Assembly: GCF_900091315.1 (NCBI RefSeq)
Contig: NZ_FLSP01000019.1
Coordinates: 1-64,000 of the forward strand
DNA: 64,000 nucleotides
Direction: 5' to 3'
From: Streptomyces sp. DI166
Lineage (GTDB): Bacteria > Actinomycetota > Actinomycetes > Streptomycetales > Streptomycetaceae
Position 1 is the first letter of the stretch, and each line of letters starts with the position of its first letter. The notes beneath the pieces are model-generated. The model was not told the origin of the DNA and ran no database searches. It saw only the letters and a list, made by a program, of their open reading frames with translations. This document shows positions 36,538 through 44,596 of this stretch, piece by piece. Both the position numbers and the translations under genes were made by a program.

Positions 36538-37851
36538 TCAGTCGGTGACGAACTGGTGCAGGCCGGGGACGTGCAGGGTGCCGCCGAACTGGGCGGCCTG
36601 GACGACCTTCACCTTGGTGAAGTAGATCAGCGGGATGTTCAGCGGCGGCGGGTTCTCCGGGCTGAACGTCACCGGGATCAGCCCCAGCAGATTGCCCGAG
36701 ATGGACTCGGTGTACATGATCGTCTTGCCGTCGCGGATGGTGGACGTGGTGCCCTTGCCCGCCTGCACGTGGTACGTCTTGCCGGTCTGCGGGTCCTTCA
36801 CCGTCTGGTGCAGGTCGCCGATGTCGGTGCCGTCGGATATGACGTACTTCAGCACTTCCTTGGTGCTGCCGTTCGCCGTACGGACCTTGACGATGCCCTT
36901 GTAGTCGGCGCCCTTGAGCAGCAGCGAGCTGGCGTTCAGGTACCACGGGTCGTCGGGCACCGGCACCGTGTTGTCGACACCGCCCTCCGCGTCCGTGGCG
37001 GCCGGGCAGTCCTCCGGGTCGACGCTCTCGGTCGCCGACGGGCTGGGCGTGGCGGTGGCCTCGTCGGCCGCCTCCTCGACCGCCTCGGCGGCGTCGTCGG
37101 CCGCCTCGGCAGCCGCGTCGGTGGTGTCCTTCGCCGCGTCCTTGACGGTGTCCTTGGCGGTGTCGGTGACCTTCTCGGCGGTCTCCTTCACCGGCTCTTC
37201 GGGCTTGTCCTCGTCGGCGCTCGGCGACTGCGTGGCGGACGGGGTGGCCGACGGCGTGGGGCTCGCGGTCTCCTCGTCGTCCTTGCCGGGCGTGAAGATG
37301 TCCTCCAGCGCACCGCCGATCTGCTCCAGCAGATTGGGGTCCGACTCGGTGGGGGTCGGCGTGGGCGTGGCCGGGGTGGCCTCGCCGCCGCCGGACTGCG
37401 GCTCGGGGGTCTTGCTCGCGGACGGGGTCGGCTCGGGCTCGTCCTTGTCGTCGGAACCTGAATCCGACGAAGAGGAACCGTCCGTGCCGGTCCCGGCCGT
37501 CTCGGTCGGGGTCGGCTCCGCCGACTCGTCCTCGGCGGGGGACTCGCTCTCGCTCGCGGACGGCGACGGGGACGCGGACTCCTCGGCCTCGCCCTCCAGG
37601 GCGAGCACGCAGTCCTTGTACTCGTCGGCCGTGAGGCTCTTGGCGGCCGGCTGGTCCTCGGCGTTGGCGAGCGTCGGCGTGAACCCCATCCCCATGAGGA
37701 CCGCCGTCGGCATCGCGGCCAGGGCTATCGCCTTGCCGGCCGGCATGTGGAACCTGGTGAACAGCGGCTTCTTGGGAGCCGCATGCCGCGGCCCGGTTCT
37801 CGCACGGGACGTGTCCACGTCAGTCCCGTGGGTCACCTCGTCAGCCGGCAC
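36538..37851 (-). CDS. Secreted, acidic, low-complexity surface protein
   Basis: The 437-aa protein has a hydrophobic segment at about 40-62 (AIALAAMPTAVLMGMGFTPTLANA) that looks like a signal peptide after a long, partly basic N-terminus. Residues 80-290 are Ser/Pro/Thr/Glu-rich with SPSPSASESES and TPTPTPTES tracts, then an amphipathic Ala/Asp/Glu region (KETAEKVTDTAKDTVKDAAK) of coiled-coil type. The C-terminal 150 residues form a compact domain (PWYLNASSLLLKGADYKGIV...) not recognised. The GTG at 37851 follows GGGAGG and overlaps the upstream DUF6114 gene by 11 bp. It is the last gene of the DUF6230-DUF6114 operon, probably at the cell surface. Confidence 0.85.
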   Translation of the reverse strand: MPADEVTHGTDVDTSRARTGPRHAAPKKPLFTRFHMPAGKAIALAAMPTAVLMGMGFTPTLANAEDQPAAKSLTADEYKDCVLALEGEAEESASPSPSASESESPAEDESAEPTPTETAGTGTDGSSSSDSGSDDKDEPEPTPSASKTPEPQSGGGEATPATPTPTPTESDPNLLEQIGGALEDIFTPGKDDEETASPTPSATPSATQSPSADEDKPEEPVKETAEKVTDTAKDTVKDAAKDTTDAAAEAADDAAEAVEEAADEATATPSPSATESVDPEDCPAATDAEGGVDNTVPVPDDPWYLNASSLLLKGADYKGIVKVRTANGSTKEVLKYVISDGTDIGDLHQTVKDPQTGKTYHVQAGKGTTSTIRDGKTIMYTESISGNLLGLIPVTFSPENPPPLNIPLIYFTKVKVVQAAQFGGTLHVPGLHQFVTD

Positions 37852-38401
37852 TGTGCCTCCCGTTCGCCCCGTTCGCCGGGCTCGTTCCTGACAGATCGTT
37901 CGGCTCGTCCACCGCGTCCTGCTCGGCCGGGAGTTCGCCCTCGGGGGCGGCCTCCTGCTGGTCCGCGCTCTCCTCCGCCTGCTGCGGCTGCTGCGGCACC
38001 CCGGGCGCCCATGCGACGGCCATCGCGCCGCCCACGAGGGCGAACAGGAAGCCGATCAGGAAGCCGCCCAGATTGGAGACGGGAATGGACACCAGCGCCA
38101 GCAGAATCGCCGCGACGCCCGCGAAGACGCGCACGTGCTTCTGGAACCAGAGGCTGACGCCGAGCACCATCAGCAGCACACCGATGATCAGGGAGCCGGC
38201 GCCCGCGGTCGTCGACATCGCCAGGGTCAGATGACCGATCTGGAGGTTCGCGTACGGGAAGTAGGCGATCGGGAGTCCGCCGAGCATGACGAACAGACCG
38301 GCCCAGAAGGGCCTCGCGCCCCGCCAGGCGCGGAAGTTCCGCCTCATGACCCGGAGGTAGTGCTCATCACGGCCGGGTACGGCAGGAGTCTCGGCGCTCA
38401 T
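37841..38401 (-). CDS. DUF6114 membrane protein
   Basis: The 186-aa protein has four hydrophobic segments: RPFWAGLFVMLGGLPIAYF (about 32-50), LTLAMSTTAGAGSLIIGVLLMVLGVSL (58-84), FAGVAAILLALVSIPVSNLG (93-112) and FLIGFLFALVGGAMAVAW (115-132). A Gln/Glu/Asp-rich cytosolic or extracellular tail follows. This matches the DUF6114 family found beside DUF6230 in Streptomyces. The ATG at 38401 follows GGGAGCTG. It lies between the DUF6230 gene (131 bp upstream) and the secreted acidic protein (11-bp overlap), so the three probably act together at the envelope. The biochemical function is unknown. Confidence 0.88.
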   Translation of the reverse strand: MSAETPAVPGRDEHYLRVMRRNFRAWRGARPFWAGLFVMLGGLPIAYFPYANLQIGHLTLAMSTTAGAGSLIIGVLLMVLGVSLWFQKHVRVFAGVAAILLALVSIPVSNLGGFLIGFLFALVGGAMAVAWAPGVPQQPQQAEESADQQEAAPEGELPAEQDAVDEPNDLSGTSPANGANGRHSAG

Positions 38402-38532
38402 GGAAAACAGCTCCCTGCTGCGGCGTTGCTGTGGTGGTGAGTTGTGATGCTGGGGGTGCGGACGTGTGAAGAGGACGCCCGGATGGTGGACGGGCGGGGG
38501 CGCCACCGGCTCCCCCGCCCGTCAGTGAGTGC

Positions 38533-39171
38533 TTAGTAGCACTCCTTGACACCCGTCGACAGCTTCATCGACAGACCGCTGAGCTTGAAGGTTCCGGCGG
38601 TGGTGGCCCACGCCGTCTGCTTCACGTCCTTCAGCACGACCGAGTCGGCCTGCTGGGCGAAGCCGAACGGGTTGGCCTGCTCGCCGCCGCCCTTCATGCC
38701 CGGACCCTTGCTGGCGTCCTTGGCGGCCACACCGATGTCGATGCCCTTGAACGTCGCGTCGGCCTCAAGGTCGGCCACGTCGATGTACAGGTTCTCGGCC
38801 TCGACCGGCTTCTTCGGGTCCTCGCCGGCCCGAAGGATCAGGCTGACGTTGCCGAGGATCGGAATGTCAGGGGTGACAACCGACTGGCACAGGCTGTTGA
38901 TGGTCGCGGACTTGAAGGCCGAGACCGCGACGGGGTGAACCGTCTTCTTGCCGCTGAGCGTGTAACCCTCGTCGAGGGCGCCGTACTGGGCGAAGCCCGT
39001 ACCGTCGAGCTGCTTCGTCGTCACCTTGAACGACTGGCCCGACACGCTGAACGACGCGGCGAGAGCGCCCTGCGCGAGGGCGACACCTATCGCAGCCGTG
39101 GCGGCGACGCTGGGCACCATCACGACGGCGAACCGCTTCCATCTGGTCCCGCCACGCACCTGGGACTCCAT
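38533..39171 (-). CDS. DUF6230 secreted protein
   Basis: The 212-aa protein carries a basic N-terminus, a hydrophobic export segment (about 15-40, FAVVMVPSVAATAAIGVALAQGALA) and a beta-rich mature part starting ASFSVSGQSFKVTTKQLDG. Two Cys residues (SLCQS near 112 and the C-terminal KECY) could form a disulfide. This matches DUF6230 proteins, which are exported and often partnered with DUF6114. The ATG at 39171 follows GGAGGAAAT. It is the first gene of the leftward operon and has the only large upstream region (655 bp), so the operon promoter must lie there. Confidence 0.9.
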   Translation of the reverse strand: MESQVRGGTRWKRFAVVMVPSVAATAAIGVALAQGALAASFSVSGQSFKVTTKQLDGTGFAQYGALDEGYTLSGKKTVHPVAVSAFKSATINSLCQSVVTPDIPILGNVSLILRAGEDPKKPVEAENLYIDVADLEADATFKGIDIGVAAKDASKGPGMKGGGEQANPFGFAQQADSVVLKDVKQTAWATTAGTFKLSGLSMKLSTGVKECY

Positions 39172-39555
39172 ATTTCCTCCTTCTCGGACGTACATCTCCT
39201 GGCCCTGACTGGCTCGTACGACTCGACGGCTCAGCCGGGCAGGGATGGGAGAAGTGCTACGTCCTCGGGAAGGAGAGCGCCCGCACTCGGCGGCGCGGGA
39301 ACCGCGCCCGAATCACCGGCGATCACCCCCGAGCGACAACCACTGGTCGCGCCTGACACGCATCACGCACAACCTTGCTGGACAGGCTTCGCCGGAGAGC
39401 GAAGACCCCCCTGCCCAAGAACCGGCGTCATTGCCGCCGGTTCTGCCCGGTGGGGACCCTGGACTCCCGTCACCCCGGCTGGCTGTCGGGGCAGTTCGGG
39501 AATGGACCGAGCGTGGCCGATCGTGGTGCATTCTGGCCGCCCGCACAAGGGGGTT

Positions 39556-39573
39556 CGTTACTCGCTAGTAACG
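39556..39573. promoter_or_regulatory. Perfect palindrome CGTTACT-N4-AGTAACG
   Basis: CGTTACT (39556-39562) and AGTAACG (39567-39573) flank cgct. It is operator-like. A related TTACT-N3-AGTAA lies 115 bp to the right, and TTACT/AGTAA also flank the icmA palindrome at 43599-43622. Confidence 0.55.
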
Positions 39574-39687
39574 GCCGGATAACCGAGGGGCGACCCGCCG
39601 GTCTCGGACGGCGACGCTCGGTCGCCTCAGGGGGGTGAACAAATCCAGGAATCACCGGACAGAATCCGACAGACCAACGCCCTTGAT

Positions 39688-39740
39688 TTACTGGCAGTAA
39701 CAGCGGCCGCGATTACCAAGATTTGGTAAAGCGCGGCCGC
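39688..39740. promoter_or_regulatory. TTACT palindrome followed by a nested hairpin
   Basis: TTACT-ggc-AGTAA occupies 39688-39700. Immediately after it, GCGGCCGC at 39703-39710 and 39733-39740 flank TTACCAA-gat-TTGGTAA (39713-39729), giving a nested stem about 38 bp long. It may be the terminator of the leftward thioredoxin-like gene, an operator, or both. Confidence 0.6.
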
Positions 39741-39826
39741 AGTGGCACCAGGTTGGCCGGTTCCTTCACTCCCGTCACACGCGCTTGCGCATGCGGTGAC
39801 CGGTCAGAACGGGCTTCGTGACTCGC

Positions 39827-40798
39827 TCAGAACAGGGCTCGCGCCAGGGCCCGGCGCGCCGCCGCCACCCTGGGATCGTCGGCCCCGACGACCTCGAACA
39901 GCTCCAGCAGCCTTACCCGTACGGCCTCCCGGTCGTCACCGGCGGTGCGCTGCACCGTCTCGATGAGCCGGCCGAAGGCGTCCTCCACATGACCGCCGAC
40001 CAGGTCCAGGTCGGCGGCGGCGATCTGCGCCTGCGGGTCACCGGGCCTCTCGGCGGCCTCCTTGCGCACGGTCTGCGGATCGGCGCCCTGCACCCGCTGG
40101 AGCAACTCGGCCTGCGCGAGCCCCAGTTTGGCCTCGGTGTTGCCCGGGTCGTCGCCCAGAACGTTCTGGTACGCCCGGATCGCCCCGGACAAGTCGCCCG
40201 CGTCCAGGGCCTGTACGGCGGCCTCAAGCAGCGCGTCGTGCGGACCGGCCGGGGCGGCGGGCGCCGACCGGTCGCCAGGCTGGGCCTCCGGGTCGACCTG
40301 CAGACCGGTCAGCCCGAACCGCTGCTCGGCCACGGTCACCAGCTGGTCGAGGGTCTCGCGGATCTGCTGCTCGCCCGCGGCGCCCTGGAAGAGCGGCAGC
40401 GCCTGTCCGGCGACGACGGCGAACACCGCGGGGATGCCCTGCACGCCGAACTGCTGCATCAGCATCTGGTTGGCGTCGACGTCGATCTTCGCGAGGAGGA
40501 AGCGGCCGTTGTACTCGACGGCGAGCCGCTCCAGGACGGGGCTGAGCTGCTTGCAGGGCTGGCACCACTCGGCCCAGAAGTCGATGACGACGGGTACCTC
40601 GGTGGACCGCTGGAGTACTTCTCGCTCGAACCCGGCCTCGTCGACATCGATGACGAGGTCCGCGGGTGAGACGGCCCCGCCCCCGCCCTGCCGGGCCGCT
40701 TCGGCGCGCGCCTGCTCCGCCTTCGCCTTGGCCTCCTGGGCCGCCTTCACCGCGGCGAGGTCGACGACTCCGCTCATGGACATGTTCCGTGGCTGCAT
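39827..40798 (-). CDS. Thioredoxin-TPR fusion, CnoX/YbbN-like co-chaperone
   Basis: The 323-aa protein has an Ala/Lys-rich N-terminal helix (15-45), a thioredoxin domain (about 50-160) with active site W78-C-Q-P-C82 and the cis-Pro loop GIPAVFAVV, and a C-terminal TPR-like region (about 185-323) with LLEAAVQALDAGDLSGAIRAYQNVL. This is the architecture of CnoX/YbbN holdases, which protect proteins from oxidation and pass them to chaperones. Two Cys in the motif suggest retained redox activity. The ATG at 40798 follows GGAGGATAGACGC. It is transcribed alone. Confidence 0.9.
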   Translation of the reverse strand: MQPRNMSMSGVVDLAAVKAAQEAKAKAEQARAEAARQGGGGAVSPADLVIDVDEAGFEREVLQRSTEVPVVIDFWAEWCQPCKQLSPVLERLAVEYNGRFLLAKIDVDANQMLMQQFGVQGIPAVFAVVAGQALPLFQGAAGEQQIRETLDQLVTVAEQRFGLTGLQVDPEAQPGDRSAPAAPAGPHDALLEAAVQALDAGDLSGAIRAYQNVLGDDPGNTEAKLGLAQAELLQRVQGADPQTVRKEAAERPGDPQAQIAAADLDLVGGHVEDAFGRLIETVQRTAGDDREAVRVRLLELFEVVGADDPRVAAARRALARALF

Positions 40799-41000
40799 GC
40801 GTCTATCCTCCCCCGTTCTCGCGCGCGAGTGAAAAGCGATGAGAAAGCCGGTCAAGCTTTCGATGCGGGGGGTCCCCACCCCACGCCAGTGGTTTCGCTA
40901 CGAGTCGTAGCGTAATGGCACCGAGTGCCTCCCGGGGACGCGGGGGCGGTGATCTGCCTCACGGCGCCGACGCACAGCAGGCGTGGTTATCGTGCTTGGC

Positions 41001-41627
41001 ATGCAGAGCAGCACTCCGGCCCCACGGGCCACCGGACGCCCCCGCAGCGCGGCGGCGGACGCGGCGATCCTCGCGGCGACCCGGGAGGCGCTGGTGGAGC
41101 TGGGCTGGTCGAAGCTGACGCTGTCCGACGTGGCGACCCGGGCGGGGGTCGCGAAGACGACGCTGTACCGGCGCTGGGCGGGCAAGAACGAACTCGTCGT
41201 GGACGCGGTGGCGGAGCTCTTCGACGAACTCGAACTCCCCGACTGCGGGACGCTGGGCGCGGACATCGAGGGCGTGGTCCATCAGTTCGCGGCGATCCTG
41301 GCGCGGCCGGAGGCCAAGAGCGGGCTGATGGCGGTCGTCGCGGAGTCGACCCGCGACGAAGCCCTTCGCGAACGCATCCGCGCGTCCATCGTGGACCGCC
41401 AGAAGCGGCTCGTCCTGGAGGGCCGCGCCCGCGCCCAGGCCCGCGGCGAACTCCCTCCGGAAACGGACGAGTCCGAGGCCTCCCGCACGGTCGACCTCAT
41501 CTTCGACGTGGTCGCCGGCGCGGTGGTCCACCGCTGCCTGGTCAGCGCGGAACCGGCGGACGCGGCGTGGGTCCACCGGTTCACGACGGTACTCGTGGCG
41601 GGCCTGGCGGCCGCATCTGCCGACTGA
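41001..41627 (+). CDS. TetR-family transcriptional regulator
   Basis: The 208-aa protein has the TetR N-terminal HTH (about 20-65): AILAATREALVELGWSKLTLSDVATRAGVAKTTLYRRWAGK. The C-terminal ligand domain (about 85-205) has TetR_C-type helices. The start is ATG 41001; GTG 40983 is in frame but unsupported. No good ribosome binding site is visible, and TTATCG about 9 nt before the ATG could be a -10, giving a nearly leaderless transcript. The target is unknown. It is divergent from the CnoX-like gene and convergent toward icmA. Confidence 0.9.
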   Translation: MQSSTPAPRATGRPRSAAADAAILAATREALVELGWSKLTLSDVATRAGVAKTTLYRRWAGKNELVVDAVAELFDELELPDCGTLGADIEGVVHQFAAILARPEAKSGLMAVVAESTRDEALRERIRASIVDRQKRLVLEGRARAQARGELPPETDESEASRTVDLIFDVVAGAVVHRCLVSAEPADAAWVHRFTTVLVAGLAAASAD

Positions 41628-41725
41628 GGTTTCGTCGCGGACTGCGGGTGCGTGGATGACTGGTCGCGCAGTTCCCCGCGCCCCCAGGTAGCTGCAGTCG
41701 ACCTACGTCGCCATGGCACGCACGC

Positions 41726-41850
41726 AGCTGCGGGCAGCCGTGCCTCCCCCAGAGTGGGACCCCAGGCGGCACAAACCGGCATAGCTGCGGGCAGTCGTGC
41801 CGCAGGGCGGCACGGGTGGGCTGGGGGTCCCCCCTCCGGGGGAGGCCCCC
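41726..41850. repeat. Intergenic repeat plus hairpin between tetR and icmA
   Basis: AGCTGCGGGCAGCCGTGCC (41726-41744) recurs with one change at 41783-41801. This motif is common in Streptomyces intergenic regions. It is followed by a G/C-only palindrome at 41823-41850 with TCCCCC/GGGGGA arms, the probable terminator for the two convergent genes. Confidence 0.65.
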
Positions 41851-41889
41851 CGATGGCGCCGGGCTGCGCACCCACCCCCGCCGTCAGCC

Positions 41890-43590
41890 TCAGAAGCCCG
41901 CAGGCTCCGTGTACACCCCCCACTCGTCGCGGAGCACCCCGCAGATCTCCCCGAGTGTCGCCTCCGCGCGCACCGCGTCCAGCATGGGCTCGATCATGTT
42001 CGACCCGTCCCGCGCGGCCGCGAGCATCGCGTCCAGCGCGGCCCGCACCGCCGCGTCGTCCCGCCCGGCCCGCCGCTCCCCGAGCACACGGACCTGCTCC
42101 CGCTCCACCTCGTGGCTGACCCGCAGGATCTCCAAGTCCCCGGTGACGGACCCGGTGTGGACGTTCACGCCCACCACCTTCTTGTCACCCTTCTCCAGGG
42201 ACTGCTGGTACCGGAACGCCGACTCGGCGATCTCCCCGGTGAACCACCCGTCCTCGATCCCGCGCAGAATGCCGGAGGTGATCGGCCCGATCGGGTGCCG
42301 CCCGTCGGGATGCGCCCGCATCCCCCGTTCCTTGATCTGGTCGAAGATCTTCTCCGCGTCCGCCTCGATCCGGTCCGTCAACTGCTCGACGTACCACGAA
42401 CCACCCAGCGGATCCGCGACGTTGGCGACCCCGGTCTCCTCCATCAGCACCTGCTGCGTGCGCAGCGCGATCTCCGCCGCCTGCTCCGACGGCAGCGCCA
42501 GCGTCTCGTCGAGCGCGTTGGTGTGCAGCGAGTTCGTCCCGCCCAGCACCGCCGCCAGCGCCTCGACGGCCGTCCGCACGACGTTGTTGTACGGCTGCTG
42601 CGCGGTCAGCGAGACACCCGCGGTCTGCGTGTGGAACCGCAGCCACTGCGCCTTCTCCGACTTCGCCCCGTACACGTCCCGCATCCAGCGCGCCCAAATG
42701 CGCCGCGCCGCACGGAACTTGGCGATCTCCTCGAAGAAGTCGACGTGCGCGTCGAAGAAGAAGGACAGGCCAGGGGCGAAGACGTCCACGTCCAGCCCGC
42801 GGGACAGCCCCAGCTCCACGTACCCGAAGCCGTCCGCCAGCGTGTACGCCAGCTCCTGCGCGGCCGTCGCCCCGGCCTCGCGGATGTGGTACCCGGAGAC
42901 CGACAGCGGCTTGTACGCCGGGATGCCCGCCGCACAGTGCTCCATGAGGTCGCCGATCAGCCGCAGATGCGGCTCGGGCTGGAACAGCCACTCCTTCTGG
43001 GCGATGTACTCCTTGAAAATGTCCGTCTGCAAAGTGCCGTTGAGCACCGCGGGGTCGACACCCTGCCGCTCGGCCGCCACCAGGTACATGCAGAACACCG
43101 GCACCGCCGGGCCGCTGATCGTCATCGAGGTGGTGACATCACCCAGCGGGATGTCCTTGAACAGGACCTCCATGTCGGCCGCCGAGTCGATGGCGACCCC
43201 GCAGTGCCCGACCTCGCCGAGCGAGCGCGGGTCGTCGGAGTCCCGCCCCATCAGCGTGGGCATGTCGAAGGCCACGGACAGACCGCCGCCACCGTTGGCG
43301 AGGATCATCTTGTAGCGCTCGTTCGTCTGCTCGGCGTTGCCGAACCCGGCGAACTGGCGGATCGTCCAGGTCCGCCCGCGGTAGCCGGTGGGGTACAGGC
43401 CCCTGGTGTAGGGGTACTCCCCCGGCCACCCGATCCGCTCGAAGCCGTCGTAGGTGTCCCCCGGCCGGGGCCCGTACACCGGCTCCACGGGATCACCGGA
43501 GAGCGTGGTGAAGTCGGCATCGCGCTTGCGCGAGGCGTCGTACCGGGCCTGCCAGCGTCGGCGGCCCTCTTCGATGGCGTCAGCGTCCAT
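41890..43590 (-). CDS. icmA: Isobutyryl-CoA mutase large subunit (methylmalonyl-CoA mutase family)
   Basis: The 566-aa coenzyme-B12-dependent mutase large subunit interconverts isobutyryl-CoA and n-butyryl-CoA when joined to a separate small B12-binding subunit. The length matches IcmA, and the protein lacks the C-terminal B12 domain of methylmalonyl-CoA mutase. The N-terminus has [26 protein letters not shown], the substrate channel of this family. Later segments include [23 protein letters not shown] and [13 protein letters not shown]. The ATG at 43590 has GAAGGT just upstream. A 24-bp palindrome lies 8-32 bp before the ATG and must affect expression. Its metallochaperone-type GTPase meaB is 17 kb away. 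Confidence 0.92.
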   Translation of the reverse strand: MDADAIEEGRRRWQARYDASRKRDADFTTLSGDPVEPVYGPRPGDTYDGFERIGWPGEYPYTRGLYPTGYRGRTWTIRQFAGFGNAEQTNERYKMILANGGGGLSVAFDMPTLMGRDSDDPRSLGEVGHCGVAIDSAADMEVLFKDIPLGDVTTSMTISGPAVPVFCMYLVAAERQGVDPAVLNGTLQTDIFKEYIAQKEWLFQPEPHLRLIGDLMEHCAAGIPAYKPLSVSGYHIREAGATAAQELAYTLADGFGYVELGLSRGLDVDVFAPGLSFFFDAHVDFFEEIAKFRAARRIWARWMRDVYGAKSEKAQWLRFHTQTAGVSLTAQQPYNNVVRTAVEALAAVLGGTNSLHTNALDETLALPSEQAAEIALRTQQVLMEETGVANVADPLGGSWYVEQLTDRIEADAEKIFDQIKERGMRAHPDGRHPIGPITSGILRGIEDGWFTGEIAESAFRYQQSLEKGDKKVVGVNVHTGSVTGDLEILRVSHEVEREQVRVLGERRAGRDDAAVRAALDAMLAAARDGSNMIEPMLDAVRAEATLGEICGVLRDEWGVYTEPAGF

Positions 43591-43598
43591 ACCTTCGA

Positions 43599-43622
43599 AT
43601 TTACTAGGACGTCCTAGTAAAT
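43599..43622 (-). promoter_or_regulatory. Perfect 24-bp palindrome at the icmA start
   Basis: The left half ATTTACTAGGAC (43599-43610) is followed directly by its exact complement (43611-43622). It lies 9 bp upstream of the icmA ATG, in the 5' leader or promoter, and is most simply a TetR/MarR-type operator. Confidence 0.8.
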
Positions 43623-43667
43623 GTCGATGGCAAACCGCCGTGAGCAGTTCCTCACGACGGTGTGCGA

Positions 43668-44000
43668 CTACGCCTTGACGGCGGCCGGCTGAGCGCCCTC
43701 GACCAGCGGGAGCGTCTCCCGGGCGATCCTGCGCTCGACGAAGAAGGCGGCCAGCGGGATGGTCCCGGACAGCAGCACCCACAGCAGCTTGCCGAACGGC
43801 CACTTCGCCTTGGAGCCCAGGTCGAAGGCGAAGATCAGGTAGATGATGTAGAGGACGCCGTGGATCTGCGAGACCGCGAAGGTCACGTCCTCGCCCTTGT
43901 CGAACCCGTACTTGAAGATCATGCAGGTGCACAGCACGAGCAGCATCACGGCGGTCACGTACGCCATGACGCGGTAGCGGGTCAGCACGCTGGATTTCAT
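43668..44000 (-). CDS. DUF3817 membrane protein
   Basis: The 110-aa protein has three hydrophobic segments: YVTAVMLLVLCTCMIFKYGF (14-33), HGVLYIIYLIFAFDLG (47-62) and KLLWVLLSGTIPLAAFFVERR (71-91). The HGVLYIIY...KW motif is typical of DUF3817 (YdzA-like) proteins. A second, shorter-diverged member lies at 54406-54753. The ATG at 44000 starts MKSSVLTRYRVM. The gene lies between the MarR gene and icmA, all leftward, and is probably transcribed with the former. Function unknown. Confidence 0.9.
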   Translation of the reverse strand: MKSSVLTRYRVMAYVTAVMLLVLCTCMIFKYGFDKGEDVTFAVSQIHGVLYIIYLIFAFDLGSKAKWPFGKLLWVLLSGTIPLAAFFVERRIARETLPLVEGAQPAAVKA

Positions 44001-44064
44001 GCCGTCGAGCGTAACCGCAGGTTCCGGGCGATCTTCGCGCGGGTCCGGGGCCCGCTCCGGCCCC

Positions 44065-44574
44065 CTACTTCTCCTCGAAGTCGTGCGCCGCGATCCGCAG
44101 CGGCCGCAGCATCGCGAAGATCTCCTTGCACTCCTCCGCGTCGTACACGCCCAGCCCGAAGTCCATGGCCATCAGGTCCCGGGTGGCCGCCTCGACCACC
44201 TCGCGCCCCTTGTCGGTGATGGAGGCGAGGGTGCCGCGCCCGTCGTTGGGGTTGGGCCGCTTGGCGACCAGGCCGGACTTCACCAGCCGGTCCACGGTGT
44301 TGGTCACCGAGGTGGGGTGCACCATCAGACGCTCGCCGATCTTCGACATCGGCAGTTCCCCGGCCTTGGAGAAGTTCAGCAGCACCAGCGCCTCGTACCG
44401 CGCGAAGGTCAGCCCGTAGGGCTTGACGATCGCGTCGACCTCGCCGAGCAGGATCTGCTGGGCGCGCATGATCGAGGTGATCGCGGCCATGGACGGCACA
44501 TTGCCCCAGCGCTGCTTCCAGAGTTCGTCGGCGCGGGCGATGGGATCGAAGGGAAGACTGAGCGGCTTCGGCAC
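44065..44574 (-). CDS. MarR-family transcriptional regulator
   Basis: The 169-aa protein has a winged HTH at about 60-115: LPMSKIGERLMVHPTSVTNTVDRLVKSGLV, wing AKRPNPNDGRGTLASIT. The N-terminal region RADELWKQRWG is shared by a Streptomyces subgroup. The GTG at 44574 has no ribosome binding site. TAAGGT about 10 nt upstream could be its -10, and ACCGGCCGGT at 44588-44597 is a small palindrome that could be the autoregulatory site. It precedes the DUF3817 gene by 64 bp. The ligand is unknown. Confidence 0.9.
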   Translation of the reverse strand: MPKPLSLPFDPIARADELWKQRWGNVPSMAAITSIMRAQQILLGEVDAIVKPYGLTFARYEALVLLNFSKAGELPMSKIGERLMVHPTSVTNTVDRLVKSGLVAKRPNPNDGRGTLASITDKGREVVEAATRDLMAMDFGLGVYDAEECKEIFAMLRPLRIAAHDFEEK

Positions 44575-44596
44575 GGCAATAGACCTTACCGGCCGG

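Larger units (their letters stand above)
39172..39826. other. Long intergenic region with several palindromes
   Basis: The 655 bp between the DUF6230 start and the thioredoxin-like gene end hold no gene I can support; the open frames here are compositional. The left part must contain the DUF6230 operon promoter. The right part contains two TTACT/AGTAA palindromes and a long hairpin, listed separately, and is locally AT-richer (about 39640-39735) than the surroundings. Confidence 0.6.

Noticed and set aside
39245..39655. Several overlapping open frames in the 655-bp intergenic region
   Set aside because: No start signals and no protein-like sequence; the region is better explained as regulatory.
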